Position numbers and translations under genes: made by a program
Notes under the pieces: model-generated
The model's database searches: none
What the model saw: the letters and a program-made list of their open reading frames with translations, nothing else
Told to the model about the DNA's origin: nothing
From: Apostichopus japonicus
Taxonomy: Eukaryota; Echinodermata; Holothuroidea; Aspidochirotida; Stichopodidae
DNA length: 62,000 nt
Assembly: GCF_037975245.1 (NCBI RefSeq)
Contig: NC_092575.1
Span: 24,539,841-24,601,840 of the forward strand
Reading direction: 5' to 3'
Shown here: in pieces, positions 12,701 through 47,801 of the stretch
Position numbering within the stretch: position 1 is the stretch's first letter
How the letters are laid out: each line of letters starts with the position of its first letter

Positions 12701-14268
12701 GTAGGTGTTAAAGCCAGTCCACCCTGGGATGCCACTAAACTTTGACCTTACTAAGTTGTATGCCATGTCAAGGTTACGTCCATCAATCTCTGAACCTTTG
12801 TAACTGTTCTTACCCACATCTACATCTTTACCAATGCAAAAGGGACCTCTTTTCTCCCCACAACCCAAAAATGGGGTGATTTCCACTGGAGGAGGCTGTA
12901 ATGTTCTGGCCCTTGTCCTTTTCATTGCTGGTGTAGAAGTAATGCGAGCTGATTGCCTTGGCCTTTGAATCATTATCCCATTTGTGCTATGGGTGGTTCC
13001 CTTGCCAGATAACGTTTCCTCACCAAAGTCAATGTTATCCCACACTATTGTTGTGAAATGATTGGGCTGTATTTCTGGAGGAAGAGCATTTTCCCCAAGG
13101 TCAATTTGTCTCATAGCAAGTGCAGTATTATACTCTAAAAGAGTTGAGTGTGCAATGCTGTGTCCAAGGCCATTTAGAATTCCCACCAGTTGTGCTGAGC
13201 CAGTGAGATGGCGTACTGCTGTTGCAAGGGCAAAATGTTTTGGCAATGGTTGCTTACCTCCCTTTGCTATGAAAAGAATATCTTGGGCGATAGACAGCAG
13301 TTTCTTTTCATTTTCGTTACTTACTGCTACAAATTTTGCATCTTCTGGCTCATCAGCTGCACCAGTTAACCAGGCAAGGAAGTTAAACAGGCAATGAGGA
13401 ACAAGTTCTTTTGTTTTCTGAATTGTTAAATCTTCAGCTGCAGGAGGCCATGGAATGGATAAGGATTTCTTTTCAAGTTCAAACTTTGTCATCAAAGCTG
13501 CATTGAATAAGACTCGCACATATCCTTCAGTACTGTAAGTCTGCTCTTTTTCCATATGTTGCTCTTCTTCGGTTGAGCTATCAGTTGATGTGTAGTAATC
13601 ATCTGCCAAATCTTTAGCTAGCTCTTCCGCACACAAACGCTCACTCAACACAATAATGCTCATATTGCGATGTGAAGGATTAACAAAAACTAGTTGGGGG
13701 AATGCTTTTTGAAGACGTTTCTTCAAGTTCCACGTCCTGTATGGAGCATCAATGCCTTCAACTTCCTTAATCGTACGAATAAATATGCGATTGAGTCTTG
13801 CAAGAGTCAAGATTTCTTTTCCTTCTAGAAGTCGCTTACGGATTGTTTTGTCACTGAATTCCTCAAATGACGGCATGTATCGTTTCTGAGAATCGGTTAA
13901 ACCAACCTTACTTTTTTTACTTATGAATCTTGTAAAGTCTCGAAAACATTCCCAATGATATTTCAGTTCACGGGCCACCAGATCCTCCCCTTCTATCTGT
14001 TGCAAGAGTTCGACATGTTTCTTTTGTCTAGCTGCTTCTAACAGTTTGCCACCATTAATAATCTCACACCTCATGAGTTTTACTACCAGTCTTTTCCCTG
14101 TGAACTTATTACGTTTTGTTTTCACGGAATGACAGATGATACACTCATTTGGAAACATGTGGCGTTCCCTCCACTCTCTTGGACCACTTGCACTGTCGGA
14201 CCGGAGGGCGCGTTTCCTTGGCGGTTCCTTTTCATCTGCATCATCATCCAGCTTGTTGACATTTGTTT
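9731..14268 (-). CDS. Transposase exon 2: catalytic regions
   Basis: The acceptor CATATAG precedes codons reading ETNVNKLDDDADEKEPP. The exon then runs open to TAA at 9731. It holds the second Cys/His module (C-x2-C, then H-x2-C-F), the DDE-like region, the FEN/XPG-like region and the Cys-rich tail. Confidence 0.9.
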
Positions 14269-15658
14269 CTATATGAGCAAAAATAAAATAAAAAATGGCT
14301 GTTAAGTTATGTTTTGCAAAAAGAATGGTGGGTTTAAAATTTTGAGCAAGTACTGTATTATTATGATTATTTGCCGCCAGAGTTTTTGTTAAGATTCAAA
14401 TCATTTTGCCCCAAACTTTCACTCCTTAATCATTAGGATCATTCAATTATCAACGAAGAAAATAATATTTAGAGTTTTATGTTTAAAAAATGAAGGAAGA
14501 ATAAATATCCAATGAACAGCAACATGCTATAGCAAAATCTTTGAATTTCTTATAGGCATTTAAAGTTACCTCACAATCTTAACACAAGTTGACAGAAAAG
14601 GTTACATTTCCAAATTCAAAATGCATATATAAACCCTTGTATAGCATCACTGTTTTTATTTTGTTCACCATATTTGTTGTAATCAAAAAATTAATCTATA
14701 AGTCTTCTTCCTATTGACGGCCCATTCCCATCAGTCATTATGAACTAGGGCCTAAGTAGTAAATGCATATCATCAGTGTATCCCATATTGCTCATGTTTG
14801 AATGATGACAAGAAAATTTAATTTTGCTGATAAAATATGTTCTATGTAGGCTATATGCAATGTTTTTGATCAAACCTATAATTTGCTTTGTCAGCCACAA
14901 GTTGAGACATTTGAAAGGAATATGCTGGTCAATGGTGTTGTTTACATCACAGTCAAACTGTTTACTAATAGGCCTAGCCCTAATACTGTGTGTGAGCATA
15001 TCTTTACCTGGATTGAATTCGAAAAGCCAGATTTGAATTAGAGTAAAATTTACATAGGCCTAGTAGGTATTTTGACTTGAACCAGCAAGATATTTCAATC
15101 GCTATATTATCTTTGCATAGTGGTAATATTGCGTACGTTAAAATTCGCCAAGTATAGTCAAATTGGCTGAGCTCTACGCCGAACATACATTTTCCAGACT
15201 GGGCTATTTGCAAAAACAGTGGCAGGCTAGGCCTAGGCCTAACTAAAATTAAGGGGCTGGTTGGAACAATTTTTGGATTAATATCTTACAGATTCTTAAC
15301 AAAAATACTAGTACATACCTGCAGCGCGTTTTTCAGCGAGTTTTGCCTGCCTTTTGACTTTACTTATGTCGCAAAATCGTTTGTAACAGTCATAGTGGTA
15401 TCCTATGTCTGGATGTAGTGAAACTTCCCCAACACATTCTGAATCTGTTAACGTAAGGCCGATCGCCGTCGCTGAATTTCTGGCTATTTCTGCCTCCTTA
15501 CAATCAAATTTTGTCCACTCCAAGGCAAATTTCTTAAACCTATCTAATGAACTACTTGTCAATTCAATAAATTTTGATTTAGAGCAATCTTTAACGTGCA
15601 TAAGACAATTTTCTTTAAGCGAATTTTGAGAAACACCTCCACTACTGGAGGCGGCCAT
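9731..15658 (-). CDS. Academ-like transposase with FEN/XPG-like nuclease, 1,625 aa
   Basis: Exon 1 is 15319-15658 and exon 2 is 9731-14268. A 1,050-bp GT-AG intron separates them and the frame joins at a Glu codon; the total of 4,878 bp is an exact number of codons. The ATG at 15658 sits in a good Kozak context (AACAAAATGG). Residues 18-95 and 156-221 are two Cys/His modules, each ending H-x2-C or H-x-D-C. A basic patch PPRKRALR lies at about 135-142. DDE-like acidic residues sit in WDNID (D524), FDQAIY (D687) and EQTVNRD (E935). A FEN/XPG-like set follows: IIDGM (D1174), HEEADTR (about 1321-1327), MDTDV (D1357, D1359) and GCD (D1415). The tail (1563-1606) has ten Cys, then an acidic end. Known Academ elements pair a transposase with such a nuclease, so I infer cut-and-paste mobilisation of its own ends. 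The exact catalytic residues are proposals. The frame is fully open. Confidence 0.85.
15319..15658 (-). CDS. Transposase exon 1: N-terminal Cys/His module
   Basis: The exon encodes 113 codons plus one base from MAASSSGG. It contains C-x2-H, C at 53, and H-Y-D-C-Y-x2-F-C. The donor is GCAG|GTATGT. An upstream in-frame extension to 15739 exists but has a poorer start context. Confidence 0.8.
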
Positions 15659-15699
15659 TTTGTTCTCCGGAACAATTGCTCTGTCAATATAACAAACGT

Positions 15700-15775
15700 T
15701 GTGATTGGTTGATTCGCCAAATTTTCGCGTATGCCACAAGAATGTCGTTCGTACGCTATTTCTGATTGGTAGAAA
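15700..15775 (-). promoter_or_regulatory. Candidate transposon promoter, two CCAAT boxes
   Basis: On the minus strand, ACCAATCA occurs at 15704-15708 and again at 15765-15769. These are 46 and 107 bp upstream of the transposase ATG. They fit NF-Y sites of a TATA-less promoter lying just inside the right end. Confidence 0.5.
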
Positions 15776-15879
15776 ATAGCCTCGTACAATAATGCAAAAG
15801 GTCCCGATTTCTGTTAGATATTTACCGATTTTTAAGCATATATACCAGCATCGTAAGTGGGGACAACTGAATATCTATT

Positions 15880-15974
15880 CAGAATAATATTTTCATATTT
15901 ATCATTCACAAATTATTCCCTCCCTCTTTGTGTTGCACGGAATGAAACGAAATCAAGGGATGTACCACGGCCTA
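15880..15974 (-). repeat. Right terminal inverted repeat of 9-kb transposon
   Basis: Read inverted, it begins TAGGCCGTGGTACAT and repeats the subterminal blocks of the left end. Confidence 0.85.
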
Positions 15975-18091
15975 TACTTGAATATCATTAAAATAAATAA
16001 CTGGTGATGACATCAATTCTTGCTATAATAACATAAAGCTGTATGCCGTCGAAGTACCATGGAAGGAATTTTTTTTTTCCTTTTCTATGGTGAAAATTAG
16101 CTCATTTCTCGTCTGTCTGCGTTTAGTTCCAATAATGGCCCACAAATAATTAAACTAATTTTTCAATAATCCATATTTTAGGAATGCACGGGCGTGAGGA
16201 GAGGATGGATAATTATAAACAAATATCTAGCCAAAATGAAAAATACATATGAAATAATTTTCAATAAAGAAAAGAAAATAAGCAAGAACATTTATTTTTG
16301 TACTTGAAAATATATACGAAAAAACACAATATAAAAGGAATCTTGACCCCATTCACCTCGCCCCTGGATCATCACTAGGGCTCTTATCCCTTTGACGGCA
16401 CTATGATTCCCAACTAATACCTCGACCCCCCCCCCCCCCCACCCACCCCTCACCCGTCTTCCCATTCAGAAATACCCAACGCCTCTGCTTTCGAGTCGTC
16501 GACTTATATTTGTCAATAAATCCAGTTTGTCGAGTCCCTACCTTATTCCTATCTTGCCAACACACAAAATGGTAGGCCTATGTGTTGACGTGTCTACTTA
16601 CACTAACATGACACACAATATGGTAAGTGAGTCAAGTAAGTCTAAATCTGATCTCTGTTCCTCCAGAACCACCGTATGGAGGAGATTTCTATACACAAAA
16701 AAAATCACAATTTCTGTTTCTAAACTTGAATAAAATATTTCAGACAGGGTATAAAGTCATAACAATTATTTTCTTTACTAGGGTACAATTTTCTAAACAT
16801 AATCTCATCATATATACAAACTGGTTTCCATAGTAATAATGATTAAGGATGACTCGTAATAAGTACATGGTCACTTCAGAAGAGGAATTACCCCACCACC
16901 ACCACACTCCCCCACCCCTCGTTAACTTTGTTCCTTTCCCACCGCCAATTATGACATCTTTGTTTCGAAAAAAAATCAATTAAACATGTTTCACTCAAAA
17001 TGACAAGTCTTTGGCAAACGCAGATGATATCTGCAAACAAAAACGAAAATTATATTCCGTTACAGTGCAAGTTACCTTCTCAATAAAACTGTCAGGTTTT
17101 GAGAATTTACTGATTTGGAATGCTCGATACTCGAAGTAGCTCACTTCTAATGTTAGCAAAACAAATCGTTAAAGATCATTATATAGAACTATTGAAAGAC
17201 ATATAGGCCTACATGTAAAATCTGATCTCAAATAACATATTTCCGGATATCATGATACTAAAGATTGTTATAATTAGACTCCTTTAAAGTGATACCTAGT
17301 TGTTGATTCGTATATCAGAAATGATTATACGTCATACTATAAAATAATTAATCAAAATTAACATACAAACAAATGCAAACAAACAAACACGCTGCAGTAC
17401 TTTCTCGAAGTCAAATATTCCCTGCCAAGTATAAACCTCTATAATCATGCCGGATCACGCGATCGAATTATAAATTTCTTGGCCAGGATTAATCAGAATT
17501 CGATAGTTGATTTCTTGTTTCCAGAAACTTGTAAGCAACTCTGAAATTGTTCCGCCGTTTTCTTCAATCAATTATAATATCCTCGTACTCATTCGAACTG
17601 ATAACATAAGTAGGGTTGTTCTGCATATCGACAGACTGGCCTGTGTCTTTCTTCATATAAGTTGACTTAGTTCCACCGACGATGGGAGTTGAACTTGTCC
17701 CTGCAGATCGCTTGTTAGGATCGAATTGGAAAGCTTTCTTCATTTCAGGATTTTGAGCAATCAATATGTAAAACATACAGAATCCTTGCAACGAAAGACA
17801 AACGCAGAAAAGCAATTGGAAAACAAGGCTGATAGGATTTTCAAATGTGGCCAGAAATCCGAAGGTCCACGCCAAACCGAGGAGAACCCAGAAGAGGAAA
17901 GTACTCTTAAGGCGTGTTATGAACTCCGCCCTCTGTTCCGTCTTGTTTGTGAGTCTTATCTTGCGACAGCTGACACGATATGTGGCTAATACGAACACCG
18001 CAAAATTATAAAAAGAGAGTAAGAAGATTTCTAGCAGGAATCCGAAATAGAGGACTGGTCCGGCATGTAGAAAACAACTGTGGGGGAAGAC
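15975..18091. repeat. Segmental duplication, left copy, part 2
   Basis: Sequence resumes after the transposon exactly where the right copy continues at 50601. It matches through the last receptor exon until a LINE insertion near 18092. Confidence 0.9.
17564..18077 (-). CDS. Orphan last exon D: adhesion GPCR TM5-TM7
   Basis: The 514-bp exon has the same length, phase and acceptor (CCACAG|TTG) as the last exon of gene B (52200-52713). It encodes CFLHAGPVLYFGF, three membrane segments (including FLFWVLLGLAWTFGFLATF) and a tail with NPTY. Only about three residues differ from B and the frame is intact. No exons for TM1-TM4 lie between it and gene A. It is therefore either a 3' relic of a deleted receptor or an alternative last exon for gene A, whose exon 14 ends in a compatible phase. 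Confidence 0.8.
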
Positions 18092-18870
18092 AGATCTGAA
18101 GGCTCTTGAATCCTGGGCTACGCTTTGGGACATGAAATTCAATCCCTCTAAATGCTTCATGATGTCTACAAAACGTAGCGGGGCAAAATCTGTGTTCTTT
18201 TACTCCATATACGATCAAATATCGGAGTGCGTCACTGCGCAACCTTATCTTGGTATCCTGTGTAGTGACAATTTATCTTTCTCTACTCATATCGATAAGA
18301 TTTGCTCTAGGACCAGCAGAAGCCTTGGCTTCCTTAATAGGAATTTGCGCTCTTGCCCACCAGAATTACGTGAATTGGCCTATATGTATATGTGTCGTTC
18401 TACTCTTGAATATGCAGCTCAGATTTGGGATCCTTATAAGGTCTCAGACCAAGAGAAAATAGAAAAAATTCAAAGGAAGGCAGCACGCTTTGTAACTCGT
18501 GATTTCCGTAGGCAATCCAGCGTCACTGAGATCTTGAAGACTTTGAAGTGGGAACCCCTCACAGAAAGAAGGAAAAGGGCCAGACTTATGCTCTTTTACC
18601 AAATTATTTATGGCCTAAATGCAGTCCCAAACGAGACTAATCCCTTCTTAAAACCAGGGAGGCGTGGCCGCTATACACAAATTCCACATAATCATCGTGC
18701 TTTTCAGTATAGCTTCTATCCTAGGACTATAAAAAAAGACTGGAATACACAATCCTTGGCCGTTAAAGAGAGCTCTAGTCTTGAGGTGTTTAAGACAAGA
18801 TTGCCCACGCATTATTATTAACACTGCTGCGCTGCGCACCAACATCCTCATTGTAATACATGAGAGGGGT
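18092..18870 (+). mobile_element. 5'-truncated LINE, reverse-transcriptase C-terminus
   Basis: The plus-strand ORF to 18821 encodes the end of a CR1/jockey-type reverse transcriptase. Markers are WATLWDMKFNPSKC, PYLGI, LGFLNRNLRSCP, LEYAAQIWDPY and IQRKAARFV. It begins about 15 bp from the acceptor of exon D, inside what is an intron in gene B. The 3' limit is approximate. Confidence 0.8.
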
Positions 18871-19589
18871 TTTTATCGAGTATATTACAGAAGCAGAAGT
18901 TATTTCTTCATATACATGCGACCACATTTTATAAATTGAAGGTCATTTGCTACTCCTCCTAGAGCGTTTGTCCAAATCTGCTGAAATGTTGGGGACATAA
19001 CGCTTGAATGGTGGTGAACTAAAGTTGTTTTTAGAAATATATTTTTTGTCGTCATGTGAGGGCGCAAAACAGGGCCTTCTGTGGATTTTCAATAATGATG
19101 AAATGATCTTGTGCATTGATAAAGAAATTTGTTTTCCAACTTTTTAGTATTCACGATTATATATGCGTTTTGGTGTGAGTAGCATCCTAATTTCTCGGCA
19201 TTTTGGGAAATAATTCCACCCGTGGGAGACTTGACCAGGTCAGATAATTACTTGTTATTCTGGCTTCCTATCTATTTCGATGCCATTAATTTTTTACCTG
19301 CAGTGTTACTAGATTGCATCTCACCCAAAGTGTTGAAGCCCCCCCCCCCCGCCCCAGGCTCCTTGTTTTGGTTATTAGCTCATATCGTCAATCTGATTCT
19401 TACCTATATGTCGTCTACTACTTGCCGGTACCAATTGTTTTAAGAATTAATGGCGATAGTAGACCGTTCCAGAGAACTATACACTAATCAGTCCTTTATC
19501 CTGACTAAAACAAAGGACCATTGAAAATAACGCATAACAAGTATCAATCGAGACAGAAATTATACCCTGTTTGACTTCCAATTTGGTTC
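18871..19589. other. Intergenic, no feature recognised
   Basis: I see no exon, RNA or repeat structure in this stretch apart from a short C tract near 19340. Confidence 0.4.
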
Positions 19590-20900
19590 TGAAAGGGTAG
19601 CGCTTGTTAGACATGCTCTCAGTGTAACCGTTGCATCAGTGTATTCTGTAGACAGATGTGCAAACTTCCTCGATCTCTGCCTATAGATCTGAAGAAAGCG
19701 TTCGATACCAGTCGACCATTATATCCTTCTAAGCATGCTGTATATATAGTTATGGTATTCGTGGGTAAGGCATACAATGTTATGACCAGCTATACTTTTC
19801 AAATAGGAAAACATTTAATGTATGTAAATGGTGTTATTATTTCTTCTGACTATACTAGCATTACCACTGGCGTTCCTTGGGGGGGGGGGATCTAATTGCA
19901 CCTTAGTTTGCTTTTCTTCAGTTACGTTAATAATATTTAAAACAAAATGGTTTCCAATCCGGTCTCTGCATTATACTAATAAGCCGATATTATGAATATG
20001 TTTGTTCATGACGTATAAGTTTTATAAACCTCATTCGGAAGCGTAATTTTTTTCCCTAGGACGAATAAGGGCATCGGCCAATCAAATCCCTGGATTCCAA
20101 ACATGTGACGCTTTTTCATTAAAACATGTACTGAATCTTTTTTCCTAGTATTGACCCCAGATTATGAACGACAATCCTTCATTTACTAAAGTCCCTATAG
20201 TCCCTTACCCACTTTCTAAACCCTAACTCTGATTTCAAACGAATTTGTAAATTCCTGAAAAACCTGAAACCCTTATCCGTCCTAGGAATAAAACTTAGGC
20301 CATTCGGAAGGTATAATATGTATTAGGGAACTTCAAACTCGTTGTTTTTGATTGCTCACAAACTCACCCGTTGCATCTTGATAGAATTGATTCCACTCCA
20401 AAGAACGTGTTGATCATTCATATCACAATTTCTTGACTTTTAAATTGCACCAACTTCTCCCAGCTGGGCAATCTGTACAAAGAACATGCGCTGTCTTTCA
20501 GACTTTCTTAAATACACCGACATGTTTTGTATTGTCTTAGAGCCTCACTTCCCCGTGCTGTTGCTAATTCAATTGCATCCTTCTCTTGTGTATACACACT
20601 CCAAGAACTCTTTAACATGATATTGGTCTCAAAGAAGTGGCTAATGCTTTAAATCCTTAAGCCTTTTACAGGTGCTGCAAAAACAGAATTCTAAAAGGTT
20701 TTTTAAGTTCAGCCATCGCCGTTATGCTATGTGTCCAGTTACACCGTATAGGAGTAATACACTTTTCTGGAGTCATTAGGCGCAGTTCTAGACATGGTAA
20801 ACCGCTGCTGAATAACTATGTTTTTGAAACTCTGGAATGAAATTCCAAATGATATACTTTATAAAAAAAAATCCAATTCGTGTATAATTCTTAATACAAC
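19590..20900 (+). pseudogene. Decayed LINE reverse-transcriptase relic
   Basis: Fragments of a reverse transcriptase are visible across frames. IDLKKAFDT and VNGVIISSDYTSITTGVPWGG lie near 19680-19890, and a terminal LWNEIP-like stretch near 20826. Frameshifts and stops separate them, so it is an old dead copy. Confidence 0.6.
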
Positions 20901-23111
20901 ATTTGAAGGCCTGTCTTATTTCTAAATATTCCGATGAAGATATTTGTATCTGTTTTATATACATGCATCCTTTCAATGACTTGTCATGTATTGTTCTTTT
21001 CATACTATAAGTTACTGTACATCAATTTTCATTTCTTTGATTCTTTTTCTTTAAAGGTCCCTAGCCTCGATAACAATTGTACTGAACTTCTAGTGTTCGG
21101 TTTATATGCATGCTCGTAATAGGTATATGTTGATGTGTGTAATTATATGCATGAATGTGTATGTATATATATGAAATGAACGAATGAATAAATATAAGCG
21201 AAATCAACAATAAATACAGAAATAATGATACGGCTAAACACAAACTGTTTTCAATATTTTTGTATAATTTTTTACTCGGACAAACCTCATAGCGGGGTAT
21301 AAAAATCCACTCAGTATCGACATACGGTAATGGTATTATACAGGTTTAAAAAAAAAACTCTAAAAATATTACAATATTACAAAAATGGCACCACGTCATG
21401 TTACCTGTATTACCCATAATGTACATCAGGGGACGAGGAGAGCATTGTCCGACCCCGAGGAAAAGTTGGACAACTATTTCACCGTGACGTCATTTATAAA
21501 TGTCGTATGGTTCATTTATGAGCGTGTTTTTCTCTGGTGGGGAAAACCTTAAACTGATCCAGCCTTCTCCTTACATCGGGCCTCTTACTGACCCGGGAAC
21601 CGTAGTGCCCCTCCTGACCCACAGCCTCGTTTGGCACGCTCATGTAACCAGTGTAATGCTCAGTGCAAACACTGTGATGTTTACTCCCCCACCCCGTGAC
21701 CCGACCCACCACGCACCCACACGCACAAAAGATTAATTAACATGTCATTGGAACGTGTTTATAACAATGACAAACTTCCACTAGAGCGATATGTAAAACA
21801 TCCTTGTACAGCCAGGTGGGACAATTTTCTAACGCTATTATAATACCATGCTACATACATTCCTCTCATCGAATGCTTCAAAGCACTCGTATTATCCTTT
21901 TGTTAGTATGAACAGTTCCAAACACGTTGTTCTATAATAGACACATGATTTTCATACGGCTCGTACGGACAACACAAGTGCTGTGAAGCATGACATGAAA
22001 ACTTCCAACATCATGCGAGCTACCAAGATTTAGCTTCAAAAATGGTAGATTCGAAAAGATAGAAATAGAGGGCGGTCTATAAAGGAACTCTATATGTGAA
22101 GGGGGCGCAGTTCTAAAATGATACCAAGCTAAGGTTAGGTAGAAGATGAAAGGGCATAAGTAGACTGGAGACAGATAAGGAGGAGCGAAGTAAATTGTCT
22201 CAACTGGGATTCGTAATTAATCTAACCATAAAACTGTTGTAGGTCCATAATTACGTCATATTTTATCTATTTGATATTATTTCAACAAGGTAACAATACA
22301 TCATTGTTTTCGAATCTGTTTTACATAGGCACGGTAGCTTATTTTGAAATGCAACAACTGCCTTCTTTTTATTTTTTCTTAGTAACTAGTTTGACAACAT
22401 ATATTCTTTAGATAGCACATTTAATCAGGTTGTCACAAATCTAATATCCCCAAATGATGTTACAAAAATGTATACGAAACTTTGCATAGTTGTTCATGTG
22501 TGTGTTGAGCTTTTTCTCTTTTTCACTTGTGGTTTGAAATCTGAAGTTTTAAACTTCCATTTTCCTTACCCTTGACGATAAAGTAAAAAAAAAATATATA
22601 AAAAAAAAGAAACGTATAACATCATGTAGAACTTGACAAATAGTTGCATAAAATATATCAGAACAGCCTCATTTAATAGAAATAATTCCAAACAATTGTG
22701 TTACTTTTCAAAACGTTGCAAAACGTTTCAATTGTACAAATGGGCTTGAAAAAAAAGGGTATCAATTCGGAGTACAATGATTGTATATCATTTACGGGTA
22801 ACTTATGTAAAATTATCACGTGACTATCAATATAGTGTAAGCGGAAGATCACCAGAAGTGGCGGACTAACGCAAAACACTGAACAGGTTAAAAGAGACAT
22901 AAGTAAAAAGTAGCCTGCGTTGTTAAAAACAAGTACCATATTTCCAGTTATTTTAATATTAAAATTTTACATTGCTGGTACCTCAGGCCCAGGCAAATTA
23001 ACACTTACGTCCCGTTATATATATACATGGTCTGCAAAAGAAAAAACACTATACAGTGATGGGTAAATTGCGTATTCAAAAATCAAAAATTCTTCAAAAT
23101 CATTGCTAGAA
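20901..23111. other. Intergenic and 3' flank of gene A
   Basis: This AT-rich stretch has no recognisable exon. The part next to 23112 should be 3'UTR of gene A. I could not place a convincing poly(A) signal. Confidence 0.4.
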
Positions 23112-47109
<23,998 letters not shown>

Positions 47110-47801
47110 AATTTCTCAAGTATATGTCAAATATTAGTCACCGTTAATTTCAATTTCTTCTTTAGGATTAGTCCCAGTTTCTTAGTTTCTTAAAAGTCCC
47201 AATAAAAAAGCGGCAAAAACATGGAAAGATATAACTTGAATTTATTTCGTAAATCCCCGTGGTTTATGCTATAACGTCAGTTACGAAGTGCTAATCACCA
47301 CCACTATATAAAACTATATGAACACCCCGCACTAGTATCCACTTTATAACCTGACGTCCGTGCAGCGAAACAACCCACAATTAATGTAAACATAGGTCGT
47401 TTGCATAGAATCATTTCCTCTTCACACCTTTCTACTGCTTGAATGTAGTCATTAGTTAGATAAGAGATTCGTGATTTCCCTTTGTAAGTCACCTAGTATT
47501 TCAGTTTCTATTGCGTCTCATTGTAACACGTTAGAATAAGGTGTGTCAAAGTTGTCCTCGATTCCTGGCTTGAATCAATATTCAAGTGAAATGTTATGTG
47601 CATGCATGCTACACCTTTTTTTTTTTTTTTCACTCTCAGCCCTGCACGCCTTTCGGACTTGGGCCGGACTCCAAGAGACCCACAGCCACATATTCTGAGA
47701 GAGAGAGAGGGGTGGAGGTGGAGGGGGGGTGGCAGTGGCGGAGCTAAGTGTTTTTGGTTAGGGGGGACCAGAATGGTCTGTAGGGGCGCTTTCGACACTA
47801 T

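Larger units (their letters stand above)
6935..15974 (-). mobile_element. Intact Academ-like DNA transposon
   Basis: This 9,040-bp element starts TAGGCCATGGTACAT and ends with the inverse of TAGGCCGTGGTACAT (14 of 15 match). Weaker inverted similarity extends to about 90 bp per end, with shared words TTCCGTGCAAC and GAGGGAGGG. The flanks read GTCA-TAC and TAC-TTGAA. The other copy of the host duplication has the unfilled site GTCA-CAC-TTGAA at 50597-50608. The inferred target duplication is therefore TAC (3 bp); ATAC (4 bp) is possible if the terminal A is counted as target. The only gene is a two-exon minus-strand ORF of 1,625 codons with no stop or frameshift. The left 2.8 kb is non-coding and holds degenerate tandem repeats. 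The Academ assignment rests on protein domains and target-duplication length and was not searched. Confidence 0.9.

Noticed and set aside
15319-15739. Longer transposase start at MWHTRKFG (15739)
   Set aside because: The ATG at 15658 has the better Kozak context, and the CCAAT boxes lie just upstream of it and would be coding in the longer form.
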